NCBI GenBank assembly: GCA_027621915.1
Contig: JAQCAD010000004.1
Span: 52,817 to 116,816, forward strand
DNA: 64,000 nucleotides
Reading direction: 5' to 3'
Source: Pseudomonadota bacterium
GTDB lineage: Bacteria; Pseudomonadota; Gammaproteobacteria; Steroidobacterales; Woeseiaceae
The notes under the pieces were generated by a model, which did not search any database, was not told the origin of the DNA, and saw only the letters and a list, made by a program, of their open reading frames with translations. Positions 9,299 to 18,320 of the stretch are shown here, in pieces. A program made the translations under genes and the position numbers. Position 1 is the first letter of the stretch. Each line of letters starts with the position of its first letter.

Positions 9299-11205
9299 TA
9301 CCGTGGTTGCGTGATTACGTCGATCAGATACGGCTCGCCGTTTTTCACGGATTCGATCCCCCGTGCCAGTGCCGCCGCCAGTTTGTTCGGATCCTTTATC
9401 GGTCCCTCGCTCTTCATGCCGTACCCTTCGGCCATTTTGGCGTAATCGATGAATGGGTCCCGTAATGTGGTACCGATGTGCGCCCGGTCGTGACCACGAC
9501 CGCGCACACCGGTCATATACTGCACATACATCAGCTCCATATGCCACGCACGGTTATTGTGCATGACAGTCAGCATTGGCAGCTTGTGATGGGCCGCTGT
9601 CCACAGGGACCCCGGCGTGTAATTGAGATCTCCGTCGGTCTGAATGTTGATCACAATGCGGTTCCGGTCTCTGGCGGCAAGTGCAGCACCGGTTGACGCA
9701 CCGATGCCGAAGCCGAGCGCGGCCGCAGGATGACCGCCGAAGTGGCTGTATGGCTTATCGTGATCCCATAGTTCTTCATGGTGTCTCCCGGAAAAAATCG
9801 TTGGCGACGGGAGGCACCAGTCGAGATCCTTGATCATCGGCGCGAGTTCGGCGTAGATGCGCGCGAGACTGATCGGGCTTGCATCCCAGCCCTCCCGTTT
9901 CTTCTCGAGCGCTTTGCGCAGGGCTACGACCCGGGCGTCGCGATTCGCCTTGCCGTGTTGCACCGTCCGTTGACTGACTGTTTCCCGTTTGCTTTCGTTC
10001 ATGCGCCGCTTCACCGCGTCAACGAGCAACGGCAGGCTTGCTTCGGCATCCGCCACCAGATCGTTCTCGCCAGGAACATTCTGTGAGGGCCGAACCGGCG
10101 GACGAATGCCACCGAAGTTGATTCCCGTCAGGTCACGGCCGTCCAGCGTTCGCAAATGCGGACCATTGAGCGAAGCCTGCGCACCACTTGTTTCGAGGCC
10201 GAGGACATAGTCGTGTGCGCTGTCCGCGCCCTTGCCAGTCAGCGGATGCGTCTGCGGAAAACTCATCGGCATGCGTGTCGCCGAAGTCGTAACCGAGGCA
10301 CCCGTAAGCTCGGCCAGTTCGACGGCTTTTTTCGGTCCGGCGGGAGTGCGCATGCGGCCAACGGCGATATGGGGATTTTTTGCAGCCAAAAGACCGCTTG
10401 CGATTTCATCGGCCTGGGCCGCCGTGATCGTCGGAATGACCGGCGGCCTGTACGGTGGAATTTCAAGATCGCCTGCTTCTTCTTTCTGCACTTCCGTATC
10501 GAGAATAACGACGGTTGGCGCACATGGCGGTGTGATCGCCTGGCGGTAGGCTTCCTGGATGGCGACCAAAGCCTCTTCCAGAGTTTGTGGATGGGCATCC
10601 CATTTCGTAAATGATCGGACCACGCCGGCGACGTCATCTGCGGTATGTGCCTGCAGAAAGTGTTTGTCGTCACGGCCGACGAGAATGACCATCGGCGCAA
10701 GCCCATGGTAAGCCTGGTAGATCGCCATCGAAGCGTGTTGCAGACCAATGGTGCCCTGTATCAGGGCGCATATGGGTTTGCCTTCGGACTTGGCGTAACC
10801 ATGTGCCATGTCGACCGCCGATTCCTCGTGCAACGCCGAGATGAACTCCGGCATCACGTTCGGAATCTCGCCATAGTTGATGATGGATTCCTGCAAACCC
10901 TCAAAACTCGAACCAGGGTTCGAGGCGACAAATTCGATTTCCAGATCACGCAATACCTGGACGATCAGGTCCGAACCTGGTCTCTGCGCCGCTCTGAACG
11001 TTGTTGGCGGGCGAGCATCGCCGACTTCCCGCGCCATCTGTTGCGGCGTCGGTGGCAGCGAAACAGGGGTGCCACCCGAAGGCGCCGCTTGGGCAGCTGC
11101 AGCGGGTCCTTTGGGAAGAATCGTTGCGGCACCGGCAGCTGCGCTGGAACCGATAAATGCGCGGCGACTGATGCCGCCTTTTTCCTGTTCGGATTTCTTG
11201 GTCAT
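9298..11205 (-). CDS. Tat-exported thiamine-diphosphate-dependent enzyme (acetolactate synthase-like)
   Basis: The protein has the three-domain plan of the pyruvate oxidase/acetolactate synthase superfamily. The catalytic Glu is in 'LHEESAVDMAHGYA' (residues about 125-138 of the chosen protein), and the diphosphate/Mg motif runs from 'TDGDLNYTPG' to 'VMHNN' (GDG-x-NN). The ATG at 11205 gives 635 residues starting with a Tat signal, 'GISRRAFIGSSAAAGAATI', unusual for this superfamily, which is normally cytoplasmic. The linker after the signal is rich in Ala and Pro. The gene overlaps the downstream cytochrome c gene. The substrate cannot be read from sequence; a periplasmic 2-oxo acid or sulfo-compound decarboxylating or oxidising activity is possible. 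Confidence 0.85.
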   Translation of the reverse strand: MTKKSEQEKGGISRRAFIGSSAAAGAATILPKGPAAAAQAAPSGGTPVSLPPTPQQMAREVGDARPPTTFRAAQRPGSDLIVQVLRDLEIEFVASNPGSSFEGLQESIINYGEIPNVMPEFISALHEESAVDMAHGYAKSEGKPICALIQGTIGLQHASMAIYQAYHGLAPMVILVGRDDKHFLQAHTADDVAGVVRSFTKWDAHPQTLEEALVAIQEAYRQAITPPCAPTVVILDTEVQKEEAGDLEIPPYRPPVIPTITAAQADEIASGLLAAKNPHIAVGRMRTPAGPKKAVELAELTGASVTTSATRMPMSFPQTHPLTGKGADSAHDYVLGLETSGAQASLNGPHLRTLDGRDLTGINFGGIRPPVRPSQNVPGENDLVADAEASLPLLVDAVKRRMNESKRETVSQRTVQHGKANRDARVVALRKALEKKREGWDASPISLARIYAELAPMIKDLDWCLPSPTIFSGRHHEELWDHDKPYSHFGGHPAAALGFGIGASTGAALAARDRNRIVINIQTDGDLNYTPGSLWTAAHHKLPMLTVMHNNRAWHMELMYVQYMTGVRGRGHDRAHIGTTLRDPFIDYAKMAEGYGMKSEGPIKDPNKLAAALARGIESVKNGEPYLIDVITQPR

Positions 11206-11405
11206 CGTTTTGGTCTCGTGAGTCTGTAAGTACGCTTCCCCGCTATAAGATAGCAAAACTGCGAGCCCACCGGGGAGGCGCGAACGCTTCTTCAGCTACC
11301 TGTTTCGCATAGCGATTCGATCGTCCGATTATAGTCAAAGATACTGATAGACAGCGTTTTGGGGCCCTCAAATAATCCATCGATAAGCGGCATTGGGGAA
11401 GGAAA

Positions 11406-12257
11406 ATGGGCGAAGTGGTACTGGCGGCGAAGATAACGCACGTTCCTTCGATGTTCATATCGGAGCTGGATGGACCCAACAAGGGTTGCCGAAAAGCCGC
11501 GATTGACGGTTTGGCAGAAATCGGTGCAAGGATTCGAAAACTCGGCACGGACACAATTGTCATCGCGGATACCCACTGGCTCGTAAATGCCGGCTATCAC
11601 ATCAACGCCAATTCTGATTGTTCAGGACTTTACACAAGTACTGAATTCCCACACTTTATTCGCAATCTTGAATACGACTATGTCGGTGATGAAGAACTCG
11701 GTCAGTCGATTGCTGAGACGGCCACTGAACTCGGAACATTTACGCGCTGCCACTCCGACATTCCCTCGCTCGGGCTTCAATACGGAACACTGGTGCCGCT
11801 GAAGTTCATGGGCATCGACAAGAAGATCAGGATCGTTTCGATTGCCGCCTGGATTTATGACGCAGAACTTTCAGAATCGAGAATCATGGGCGAAGCGGTA
11901 CGTAACGCGATTGAAGCATCTGGCAAGAAGGTGGCGTTTCTCGCCAGTGGATCTTTGTCCCATCGAATCGCACCCAACCAGGTTGTTGACGAACACCTTT
12001 TCAAGAATTCGAGCCCGTTCAATGAGAAGACCGACCACATGGTTCTGGACATGTGGCAAAGAGGCGAGATTCAGGAATTCCTGAAAATGCTGCCGCAATA
12101 TGCGAGGGATTGCAGCGGCGAAGGCAACATGCACGACACGGCGATGCTGTTCGGGCTACTGGGTTGGGATGACTATAACGGTCAGGGAGAGATCCTTACC
12201 GATTACTTCCCGAGTTCCGGAACAGGCCAATGCAATGTCGTTTTTCCGGTGACCTGA
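11406..12257 (+). CDS. hpaD: 3,4-dihydroxyphenylacetate (homoprotocatechuate) 2,3-dioxygenase
   Basis: This 283-residue class III extradiol dioxygenase closely follows the HpcB/HpaD sequence of E. coli C as I remember it: 'LAAKITHVPSMFISEL' at the N-terminus, 'DTHWLVNAGYHIN', 'ASGSLSHR' and 'CSGEGNMHDTAMLFGLLGWD', ending 'FPSSGTGQCNVVFP'. It cleaves homoprotocatechuate in 4-hydroxyphenylacetate (tyrosine) degradation with non-haem Fe(II). A strong GAAGGA ribosome-binding site precedes the ATG. No hpaE, hpaF or other pathway gene lies nearby, so it is isolated here. It is divergent from the TPP-enzyme gene, with 200 bp between them. Confidence 0.9.
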   Translation: MGEVVLAAKITHVPSMFISELDGPNKGCRKAAIDGLAEIGARIRKLGTDTIVIADTHWLVNAGYHINANSDCSGLYTSTEFPHFIRNLEYDYVGDEELGQSIAETATELGTFTRCHSDIPSLGLQYGTLVPLKFMGIDKKIRIVSIAAWIYDAELSESRIMGEAVRNAIEASGKKVAFLASGSLSHRIAPNQVVDEHLFKNSSPFNEKTDHMVLDMWQRGEIQEFLKMLPQYARDCSGEGNMHDTAMLFGLLGWDDYNGQGEILTDYFPSSGTGQCNVVFPVT

Positions 12258-12280
12258 GTTGCGAGCGATGACAACCTGCT

Positions 12281-12308
12281 GTCATTGCGAGCAAAGCGAA
12301 TCAATCTC
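12281..12308. repeat. Diverged copy of the 'CATTGCGAGC' dispersed repeat
   Basis: The sequence 'GTCATTGCGAGCAAAGCGAA' followed by 'TCAATCTC' matches the copy at 5295-5322 with a few changes. Like that copy it lies between two convergent genes (hpaD and the YceI gene). Confidence 0.55.
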
Positions 12309-12321
12309 CGCAATCCTGCAA

Positions 12322-12900
12322 TCAGGTCGCGTCGAACGACAGCACGAATGACACCGGCACCGCGGTGCTGATATTTGGCAGACCGGCGATCTCGCGCAAT
12401 TTTTCAATGCCCTCGGTGAGCCGAAAATACTGCGCATTCACAACAACTGGTTTTTTGCTGACAACAAGTACTTGTGAGTCACTGGTTCGTGCGACAACCA
12501 CATCCATTACCAGATCAGAAGTCTCGCCGTGCAACGCGAGCTTGCCATTTACAGTTGCTTCCATCGAATCACCGACTGCCAGTTCGCCAAGCATCGCGGC
12601 ATCAACTGACGCGGTCATCGTCGCCGACGTAAATTTCGCAGTTTCAAACAACATTTCGCGCATACGATCGTCGCGTAGTTCAATTCCGGTGTTGACACTA
12701 GCCAGGGCAATCGAAACCTCAACCATGCCGGATGAATCAATACCGCCGGAGAGCGAAGTGAACTGACTCACTTCGGCTACATTAACTGCCTTCGTCGAAA
12801 CAAAACTCAATGTCGACGCGTCGCTGTTCAAGGTCCAGTCGGCCAGCGCCGGCGTCGACGTGAAAATGGCGAGCAACAGCGGAATCGTAATTTTGTTCAT
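12322..12900 (-). CDS. YceI-family periplasmic protein
   Basis: The 192-residue product begins with a signal peptide cleaved near 'TPALADWTL' and then shows the YceI lipocalin-like pattern: 'LNSDASTLSFVSTKAV', 'SGGIDSSGMVEVSIALASV', 'RDDRMREMLFETAKFTSATM' and 'GKLALHGETSDL'. Members bind isoprenoid or other lipophilic molecules in the periplasm. The role here is unknown. It ends about 60 bp from hpaD in convergent orientation. Confidence 0.85.
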   Translation of the reverse strand: MNKITIPLLLAIFTSTPALADWTLNSDASTLSFVSTKAVNVAEVSQFTSLSGGIDSSGMVEVSIALASVNTGIELRDDRMREMLFETAKFTSATMTASVDAAMLGELAVGDSMEATVNGKLALHGETSDLVMDVVVARTSDSQVLVVSKKPVVVNAQYFRLTEGIEKLREIAGLPNISTAVPVSFVLSFDAT

Positions 12901-12950
12901 AATCCCTCCCCGGGATTCCTGTAATAGGCTGACTGGCGCTTGCGGGTCAG

Positions 12951-14384
12951 CTAAGCAATTTTCCTGGCAAGGTCCAATACTACATCGGCGAACTCATCGA
13001 CGTCTTCCTGCCTGGTCCTCCAGTTGGAAAAGGCAGGCCTGAATATCGTATTGGCGCCTATCCTGGACGTGCCAACCAGGAAACGACCGTCATTCAAAAC
13101 GGCCTCGCCGAGCCGTTGATTCAATTCGTTGAGCGCCTGGTCGCTCAGGCCGCCCGGATTGTAGCGAAAAGCGACGACGTTCAGCTGCGGATCGTTCATG
13201 AGCTCAAGGCCGTCGCTTCGCCGGATTCTGTTCGCGAAGTGCTGCGCAATATCCAGGCAATGTTCGACGATGCGGCGCTGGCCATCACGCCCGTAAGCCA
13301 TGAGTGTTGCCCAGACCGCAAAACCTCGTGCCCTCCTTGAGCTTTCCGGGCCGATGGCACCGAAAGTTGGCCTTTCGCTGTTCTCATCAGGCAGATAGTC
13401 TGCTGAATATCGGAATGCACGGGCCATCAATCCGTAATCACGCACGAACGCATATCCCGAGTCGTAGGGAACATTCAGCCACTTGTGCCCATCAACAGTC
13501 ACTGAGTCCGCCCTCTCGATGCCTTCGACGAAGTGCGCCGTTCGTGGCGACACTTTCGCGAACAACCCGAATGCGCCATCTACGTGAATCCAGCAATTGT
13601 GTTGCCGGGCAAGATCAATCATTTCGCTTACCGGGTCGAATTCTCCGGCGTTAACTTCACCGGCGTTTACGATCACGAGTGCCGGGTCGCCGTTCAGCGC
13701 AATAAGACCTTGCTCGAAAGCGTCGATATCAAGGCGCCCGAAATCATCGCGAACGAACCGCTGCACGTTGCCTCTGCCAACACCCTGAACCGCCAGGCAC
13801 TTCAGCGTACTGGCGTGAACGAATCCGGACGTAAGGACGGGCATTTGCGGGACGCCGGAGAGACCGGTTTCGGACACATCGACACCGAGTTGTTCGCCCC
13901 ACCACTGGCGCGCGGACGCGAGGCAGACGAAGTTGGCCATTGTCGCGCCCGTCACCATAACGCCTGACCATTCGCTCGGTAATTCGAACAACTCCTTCAG
14001 CCATGCCAGCGCCTGTACTTCCATCTCGACACCCGCCGGCGACAGCACCCAGGTGTAAGGCACAGCGTCGTATGCCGTCGCCAGAATATCGGCAGCCAGC
14101 GCCGCCGGCGTGGTACCGCCAATCACAAAGTGGAAACATTTGGGCCCGGAGGTGTTGCCACCGGCCGTTTCATTGATTTCAATCAACCGGTCAATCGTCC
14201 GGGCGGCCCCGCAACCATCTGTCGGCAATGGCTGGTGGAAATTCTTAAGAACGGTCGCGGCATCAGGCGGCAGTGCGATTCGATCGTCCGTGCGCCGAAT
14301 AATGTCGGCTAACCTGTCCCCGAGCTGCCCGATGAGAAGTTCCATTTCATCACGCAGCTTTTGTCCAACATCAGACTGACCCAT
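12951..14384 (-). CDS. PLP-dependent group II decarboxylase (aromatic amino acid/glutamate decarboxylase-like)
   Basis: The protein has the fold-type I decarboxylase signatures 'CWIHVDGAFGLF' (Asp contacting the PLP ring nitrogen) and 'VTVDGHKWLNVPYDSG', whose Lys forms the Schiff base. The frame is open to 14432, but the ATG at 14384 with an upstream AGAAGAG is preferred and gives 477 residues. Family members decarboxylate aromatic amino acids, glutamate or aspartate, and some oxidise their substrate instead; the sequence alone does not tell which. It is followed after 50 bp by the YceI gene on the same strand. Confidence 0.82.
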   Translation of the reverse strand: MGQSDVGQKLRDEMELLIGQLGDRLADIIRRTDDRIALPPDAATVLKNFHQPLPTDGCGAARTIDRLIEINETAGGNTSGPKCFHFVIGGTTPAALAADILATAYDAVPYTWVLSPAGVEMEVQALAWLKELFELPSEWSGVMVTGATMANFVCLASARQWWGEQLGVDVSETGLSGVPQMPVLTSGFVHASTLKCLAVQGVGRGNVQRFVRDDFGRLDIDAFEQGLIALNGDPALVIVNAGEVNAGEFDPVSEMIDLARQHNCWIHVDGAFGLFAKVSPRTAHFVEGIERADSVTVDGHKWLNVPYDSGYAFVRDYGLMARAFRYSADYLPDENSERPTFGAIGPESSRRARGFAVWATLMAYGRDGQRRIVEHCLDIAQHFANRIRRSDGLELMNDPQLNVVAFRYNPGGLSDQALNELNQRLGEAVLNDGRFLVGTSRIGANTIFRPAFSNWRTRQEDVDEFADVVLDLARKIA

Positions 14385-14458
14385 ACTTGAGAGACTCTTC
14401 TTTTGCCAAACTTCGGGCATGGATCGTAACATGCACCGCGAAAAAGTCAGACCGGGGA

Positions 14459-15016
14459 TTACTCGTAATCGTGTTCGGCGATCGAGGGGTAATCTGCAAA
14501 TAGTGTCACGAATGCATTTCGCATGGCTGCTCGGGCCGGCGCATCATGCATGTACGATCCCTCATAGACATTGTGCATCCGGCCCATCGTACCGGCCCAC
14601 ATCATCTCATTGGAAACGCTATCTTTCATCTCCACCTTTACCTCGGCAATGAAGCGCACGCCGCCGCCAGGTGCAATTGTCTCCCACCCCTCGTCCCTCG
14701 CCTGATCAACCGAATCCATGGTTCTGTTAACAAATTTCATCAACAGGATCGCGTGGGCGTCTCCCTCCACATAATCAAGTCCCTTTGTACTGAGCACGAT
14801 ACTCGCTTCATCACGCAACATCGGTTTCAGAAATTCGGGCATATCCACAAACTCGACACGGAAAGTCTTGATCCCCTCGAATCCGGTTTGACAGCAGTAA
14901 TCGACGCTGGTGGCAACAGTCGGCAATGATCCACATGACGCAAGCGCCAGGCACGTCACCAATACCATGAATATTCTCGTACTCGCCCTGAAGTCTCTTC
15001 CTGCCGCGGTCTTCAT
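14459..15016 (-). CDS. DUF4136-like outer-membrane lipoprotein
   Basis: The 185-residue product carries a lipoprotein signal with lipobox LASC ('VTCLALASCGSLPT', lipidated Cys at about residue 28). The rest resembles DUF4136 proteins: 'VDYCCQTGFEGIKTFRV' near the N-terminus and a C-terminal 'ARAAMRNAFVTLFADYP'. The position +2 residue after the Cys is Gly, compatible with outer-membrane sorting. Function is unknown. It sits between pntAB and the decarboxylase gene on the same strand but is separated from pntB by a terminator-like repeat. Confidence 0.7.
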   Translation of the reverse strand: MKTAAGRDFRASTRIFMVLVTCLALASCGSLPTVATSVDYCCQTGFEGIKTFRVEFVDMPEFLKPMLRDEASIVLSTKGLDYVEGDAHAILLMKFVNRTMDSVDQARDEGWETIAPGGGVRFIAEVKVEMKDSVSNEMMWAGTMGRMHNVYEGSYMHDAPARAAMRNAFVTLFADYPSIAEHDYE

Positions 15017-15227
15017 TATCCTGTCGCTCCCGGATGCCCTAAACCCTGAATGATAGGCCCCTTACCCTCACCCGGGCATTCGCAGTACCAGGCAGCTAAC
15101 CACGTAAATTCCCGTATTCAACTTGGCAGAAAACGTCGGTTGCTTTCCTGCGGCCAAGCGCGGCGAACACGCTCGGACGCAACTGTTTGCGTCCGGCGCT
15201 AACCAAATGGGAAGTTTGGAAAAAGGG

Positions 15228-15284
15228 AAAAAGGGGTCAGAGCCCGATTCTTTCGGAAAAAGGGGTCAGAGCCCGATTCTGACC
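15228..15284 (-). terminator. Tandem 'AAAAAGGGGTCAGAGCCC' repeat acting as pnt terminator
   Basis: Two identical 24-bp units (15228-15251 and 15257-15280, beginning AAAAAGGGGTCAGAGCCCGA) are separated by 5 bp. Read on the minus strand, the pnt-proximal copy forms a perfect 7-bp stem GGTCAGA/TCTGACC (15264-15284) with a 7-base loop, followed by TTTTT. This is a good Rho-independent terminator for pntAB. Sequences of this type are common near REP-associated tyrosine transposases in gammaproteobacteria, though no such gene is present here. Confidence 0.65.
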
Positions 15285-15293
15285 TCGTGCAGA

Positions 15294-16694
15294 TTAAAGG
15301 GCCTTGTAGACCGCTTCCAGCGTCTCTTTGGCATCACCAAAAAGCATCCGCGTGTTCTCTTTAAAGAACAGCGGATTCTGCACACCGGCGTAGCCCGTCG
15401 CCATACTGCGCTTTAGCACGATTGACGTCCTGCCTTTCCAGCACTCGAGGACCGGCATACCGGCGATCGGGCTGTTCGGTTCATCCAGTGCGGATGGATT
15501 CACGATGTCGTTGGCGCCGATGACTACAGAGACATCGACGTCCGGAAAGTCTTCATTGATTTCGTCCATTTCGTAAACGATGTCGTAGGGGACTTTCGCT
15601 TCTGCGAGCAACACGTTCATGTGTCCCGGCATACGTCCTGCGACCGGGTGTATACCGAAACGTACATTGACGCCTTTGGCGCGTAGTGAGCTCGTGATTT
15701 CGAAGACGATGTGCTGTGCCTGTGCAACTGCCATTCCGTATCCCGGAATGATCATCACTTCTTTTGCGTTCAGCAGTAGTTCCGCAGTTTCATCGGCGCC
15801 GATTGCCACGACTTCTCCCTGCTCTTCGCCGCTTTCTGAAGAGACTGTCGTGCCGCCAGCAGTACCAAAACCGCCGGCAATCACAGACAGAAATTTCCTG
15901 TTCATCGCACGACACATGATGTAACTCAGGATCGCACCACTTGAACCAACCAGCGCACCTGTCACGATTAGCAAGTCGTTGTTCAGCATGAATCCTGTGG
16001 CAGACGCCGCCCAGCCCGAATAGCTGTTCAGCATGGAAATGACGACGGGCATGTCTGCGCCACCGATGGCCATGACCATGTGAATACCAAATATCAGCGC
16101 AATACCGGTCATGATCATCAGCGGTGTGAGACCACCACCAGCGGCAGATTGAATAACGAATTCGCGGCCAAACCAGATTGCTGCGATTAACAGACCGAGA
16201 TTGAACAAATGACGCCCGGGCAGTGTCAACGGCTTGCCACCGATTCGACCCGACAGTTTTCCAAATGCGATTACCGATCCGGAAAACGTCACCGCGCCAA
16301 TCAGGATGCCGAGATAAGTCTCAATATCGTGAATGGTCAGGTCAACGCCGGTGAAATGCACCGAGGCATCCATGAAATTCGCGTAGCCCACCATGACAGC
16401 AGCCAGTCCAACCAGGCTGTGCAGGATTGCGACGAGCTCGGGCATTTCGGTCATTTGCACGCGTTTCGCCAGCAGCAGGCCAATGCTGCCACCGACGACC
16501 AGCGCGGCCATCAGCTCGACGTAGTTATTCGTGACAACGCCGAAGACGGTTGCAAGCAATGCAAGCGTCATTCCGGATATGCCGTACCAGTTGCCGCGAC
16601 GCGCGGTCTCCTGATTGGAAAGACCGCCCAGGGCCAGGATAAAGAGAATCGTCGCAGCAATGTACGAGACAGTTACGATACCAGCGCTAATCAT
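15294..16694 (-). CDS. pntB: NAD(P) transhydrogenase beta subunit
   Basis: PntB is the membrane and NADP(H)-binding subunit of the proton-translocating transhydrogenase, which makes NADPH from NADH using the proton motive force. The first half holds multiple hydrophobic segments; the C-terminal dIII domain contains '[14 protein letters not shown]' (NADP-binding Rossmann loop), '[28 protein letters not shown]' split over family motifs, and '[13 protein letters not shown]'. Length 466 matches E. coli PntB (462). It starts 7 bp after pntA. Confidence 0.95.
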   Translation of the reverse strand: MISAGIVTVSYIAATILFILALGGLSNQETARRGNWYGISGMTLALLATVFGVVTNNYVELMAALVVGGSIGLLLAKRVQMTEMPELVAILHSLVGLAAVMVGYANFMDASVHFTGVDLTIHDIETYLGILIGAVTFSGSVIAFGKLSGRIGGKPLTLPGRHLFNLGLLIAAIWFGREFVIQSAAGGGLTPLMIMTGIALIFGIHMVMAIGGADMPVVISMLNSYSGWAASATGFMLNNDLLIVTGALVGSSGAILSYIMCRAMNRKFLSVIAGGFGTAGGTTVSSESGEEQGEVVAIGADETAELLLNAKEVMIIPGYGMAVAQAQHIVFEITSSLRAKGVNVRFGIHPVAGRMPGHMNVLLAEAKVPYDIVYEMDEINEDFPDVDVSVVIGANDIVNPSALDEPNSPIAGMPVLECWKGRTSIVLKRSMATGYAGVQNPLFFKENTRMLFGDAKETLEAVYKAL

Positions 16695-16701
16695 GACGAC
16701 C

Positions 16702-18234
16702 TCACTTCCGGAACATTTCGAGCATGCGGCGCGTAACGGCGAAGCCGCCCGCGATGTTGATGCTCGTTATCAACAGAGTCACGACAGCAATCCACTTGAT
16801 CATATTGTCTGGCGAACTTATCTGTATCAGTGCGCCTATAACGATGATGCTTGAAATGGCGTTCGTCACGCTCATCAACGGCGTATGCAATGCCGGCGAC
16901 ACGTTCCAGATCACCATGTACCCAACAAAGCAGGCGAGTACGAAAACCGTGAAGTGCGCCATGAATGACGGCGGCGCAACTGCGCCAAGACCCAGCAAGG
17001 CCAGTGCGCCAACAGCAACGGTAACGATTGGGCCGACGACCGATGGTTTTCCCGGAGCAACTAACGGCGCCGGGGCCGGCGCGGCCTTCTTCGGCGCGGC
17101 CGAAAGCTTCGGCGGCGGTGGAGGCCACGTTGTCGCGCCGCCAGTACAAACTGTGGCGCCGCGAATCACTTCGTCTTCCATATTGATGACGATCTGGCCG
17201 TCCTTTTCCGGAGTGAGGTCGGTCAGAAGGTGACGCAGGTTCGTGCCATAAAGCTGGCTTGCCTGGGCCGCCAGGCGACTGGGTAAATCGGTGTAGCCAA
17301 TAATCGATACGCCATTACGTACGACGACTTTTCCGGCTTCCGTAAGTTCGCAATTGCCGCCCTGCTCGGCCGCGAGATCGACAACGACACTGCCGTTCTT
17401 CATCGACGCGACCATCTCTGCTGTGATGAGCCGTGGTGCCGGCTTTCCTGGAATCAGGGCCGTGGTAATAATGATGTCGACATCCTTAGCCTGCTCAGCG
17501 AACAGCGCCATTTCGGCCTTGATGAATTCGTCACTCATCACCTTGGCGTAGCCGCCCTCGCCGGAACCATCCTCGTCCGCAAAATCGAGCATCAGGAATT
17601 CCGCGTCCATACTCTCGATCTGCTCTTTCACTTCCGGTCGGGTGTCGAATGAGCGAACGATGGCACCCATGCTTTTCGCGGCACCGATTGCAGCGAGACC
17701 TGCTACTCCTGCGCCGATGACGAGAACCTTGGCTGGCGGAACCTTGCCTGCGGCGGTGATCTGGCCGGTAAAAAAGCGACCAAAATGCTGCGCCGCCTCT
17801 ACTACTGCGCGATAGCCACCGATGTTCGCCATTGAACTCAGCGCGTCCATTTTCTGAGCACGTGAGATTCTGGGGATGCTGTCCATCGCCATCGCGGTCA
17901 CACCGCGATCAGTCAGGTCCTTCAGCATGTCGGGATTCTGTCCGGCCCACAGAAAGCTGATCAGCGTTTGCCCGGATCTGAGCAATTTCGCTTCATCACC
18001 TTCCGGCGCGCGCACTTTCAATATAATGTCAGACTGCGTCCAAACGTCTTTGGCCGAATTCACGACTTCACAGCCTGCAGCTGCATAGGCCTCATCCGTG
18101 TAGCTCGCCGCAATTCCTGCGCCAGCCTCCACGCACACGCTAAAACCGAGTTTCTTGAGCTGGATAACCACATCAGGTGTCGTCGCAACGCGCCGTTCAC
18201 CCGCATGAATCTCTTTCGGAACACCGATTTTCAT
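16702..18234 (-). CDS. pntA: NAD(P) transhydrogenase alpha subunit
   Basis: This 510-residue protein combines the NAD(H)-binding dI domain ('[20 protein letters not shown]', '[20 protein letters not shown]', '[20 protein letters not shown]') with a C-terminal membrane part (several hydrophobic helices after residue 400). A linker rich in Pro and Ala ('[20 protein letters not shown]') joins the two. It is the single-chain form as in E. coli, not the split PntAA/PntAB of alphaproteobacteria. It is the first gene of the pntAB operon. Confidence 0.95.
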   Translation of the reverse strand: MKIGVPKEIHAGERRVATTPDVVIQLKKLGFSVCVEAGAGIAASYTDEAYAAAGCEVVNSAKDVWTQSDIILKVRAPEGDEAKLLRSGQTLISFLWAGQNPDMLKDLTDRGVTAMAMDSIPRISRAQKMDALSSMANIGGYRAVVEAAQHFGRFFTGQITAAGKVPPAKVLVIGAGVAGLAAIGAAKSMGAIVRSFDTRPEVKEQIESMDAEFLMLDFADEDGSGEGGYAKVMSDEFIKAEMALFAEQAKDVDIIITTALIPGKPAPRLITAEMVASMKNGSVVVDLAAEQGGNCELTEAGKVVVRNGVSIIGYTDLPSRLAAQASQLYGTNLRHLLTDLTPEKDGQIVINMEDEVIRGATVCTGGATTWPPPPPKLSAAPKKAAPAPAPLVAPGKPSVVGPIVTVAVGALALLGLGAVAPPSFMAHFTVFVLACFVGYMVIWNVSPALHTPLMSVTNAISSIIVIGALIQISSPDNMIKWIAVVTLLITSINIAGGFAVTRRMLEMFRK

Positions 18235-18320
18235 TCACTTGCCTCCGATAAATGTGGCGCGATTATGTGGGACACACCTTTGTTAGGCAAGGTTGAGCGC
18301 GCCAGTCAGGCGGCTTTGCC

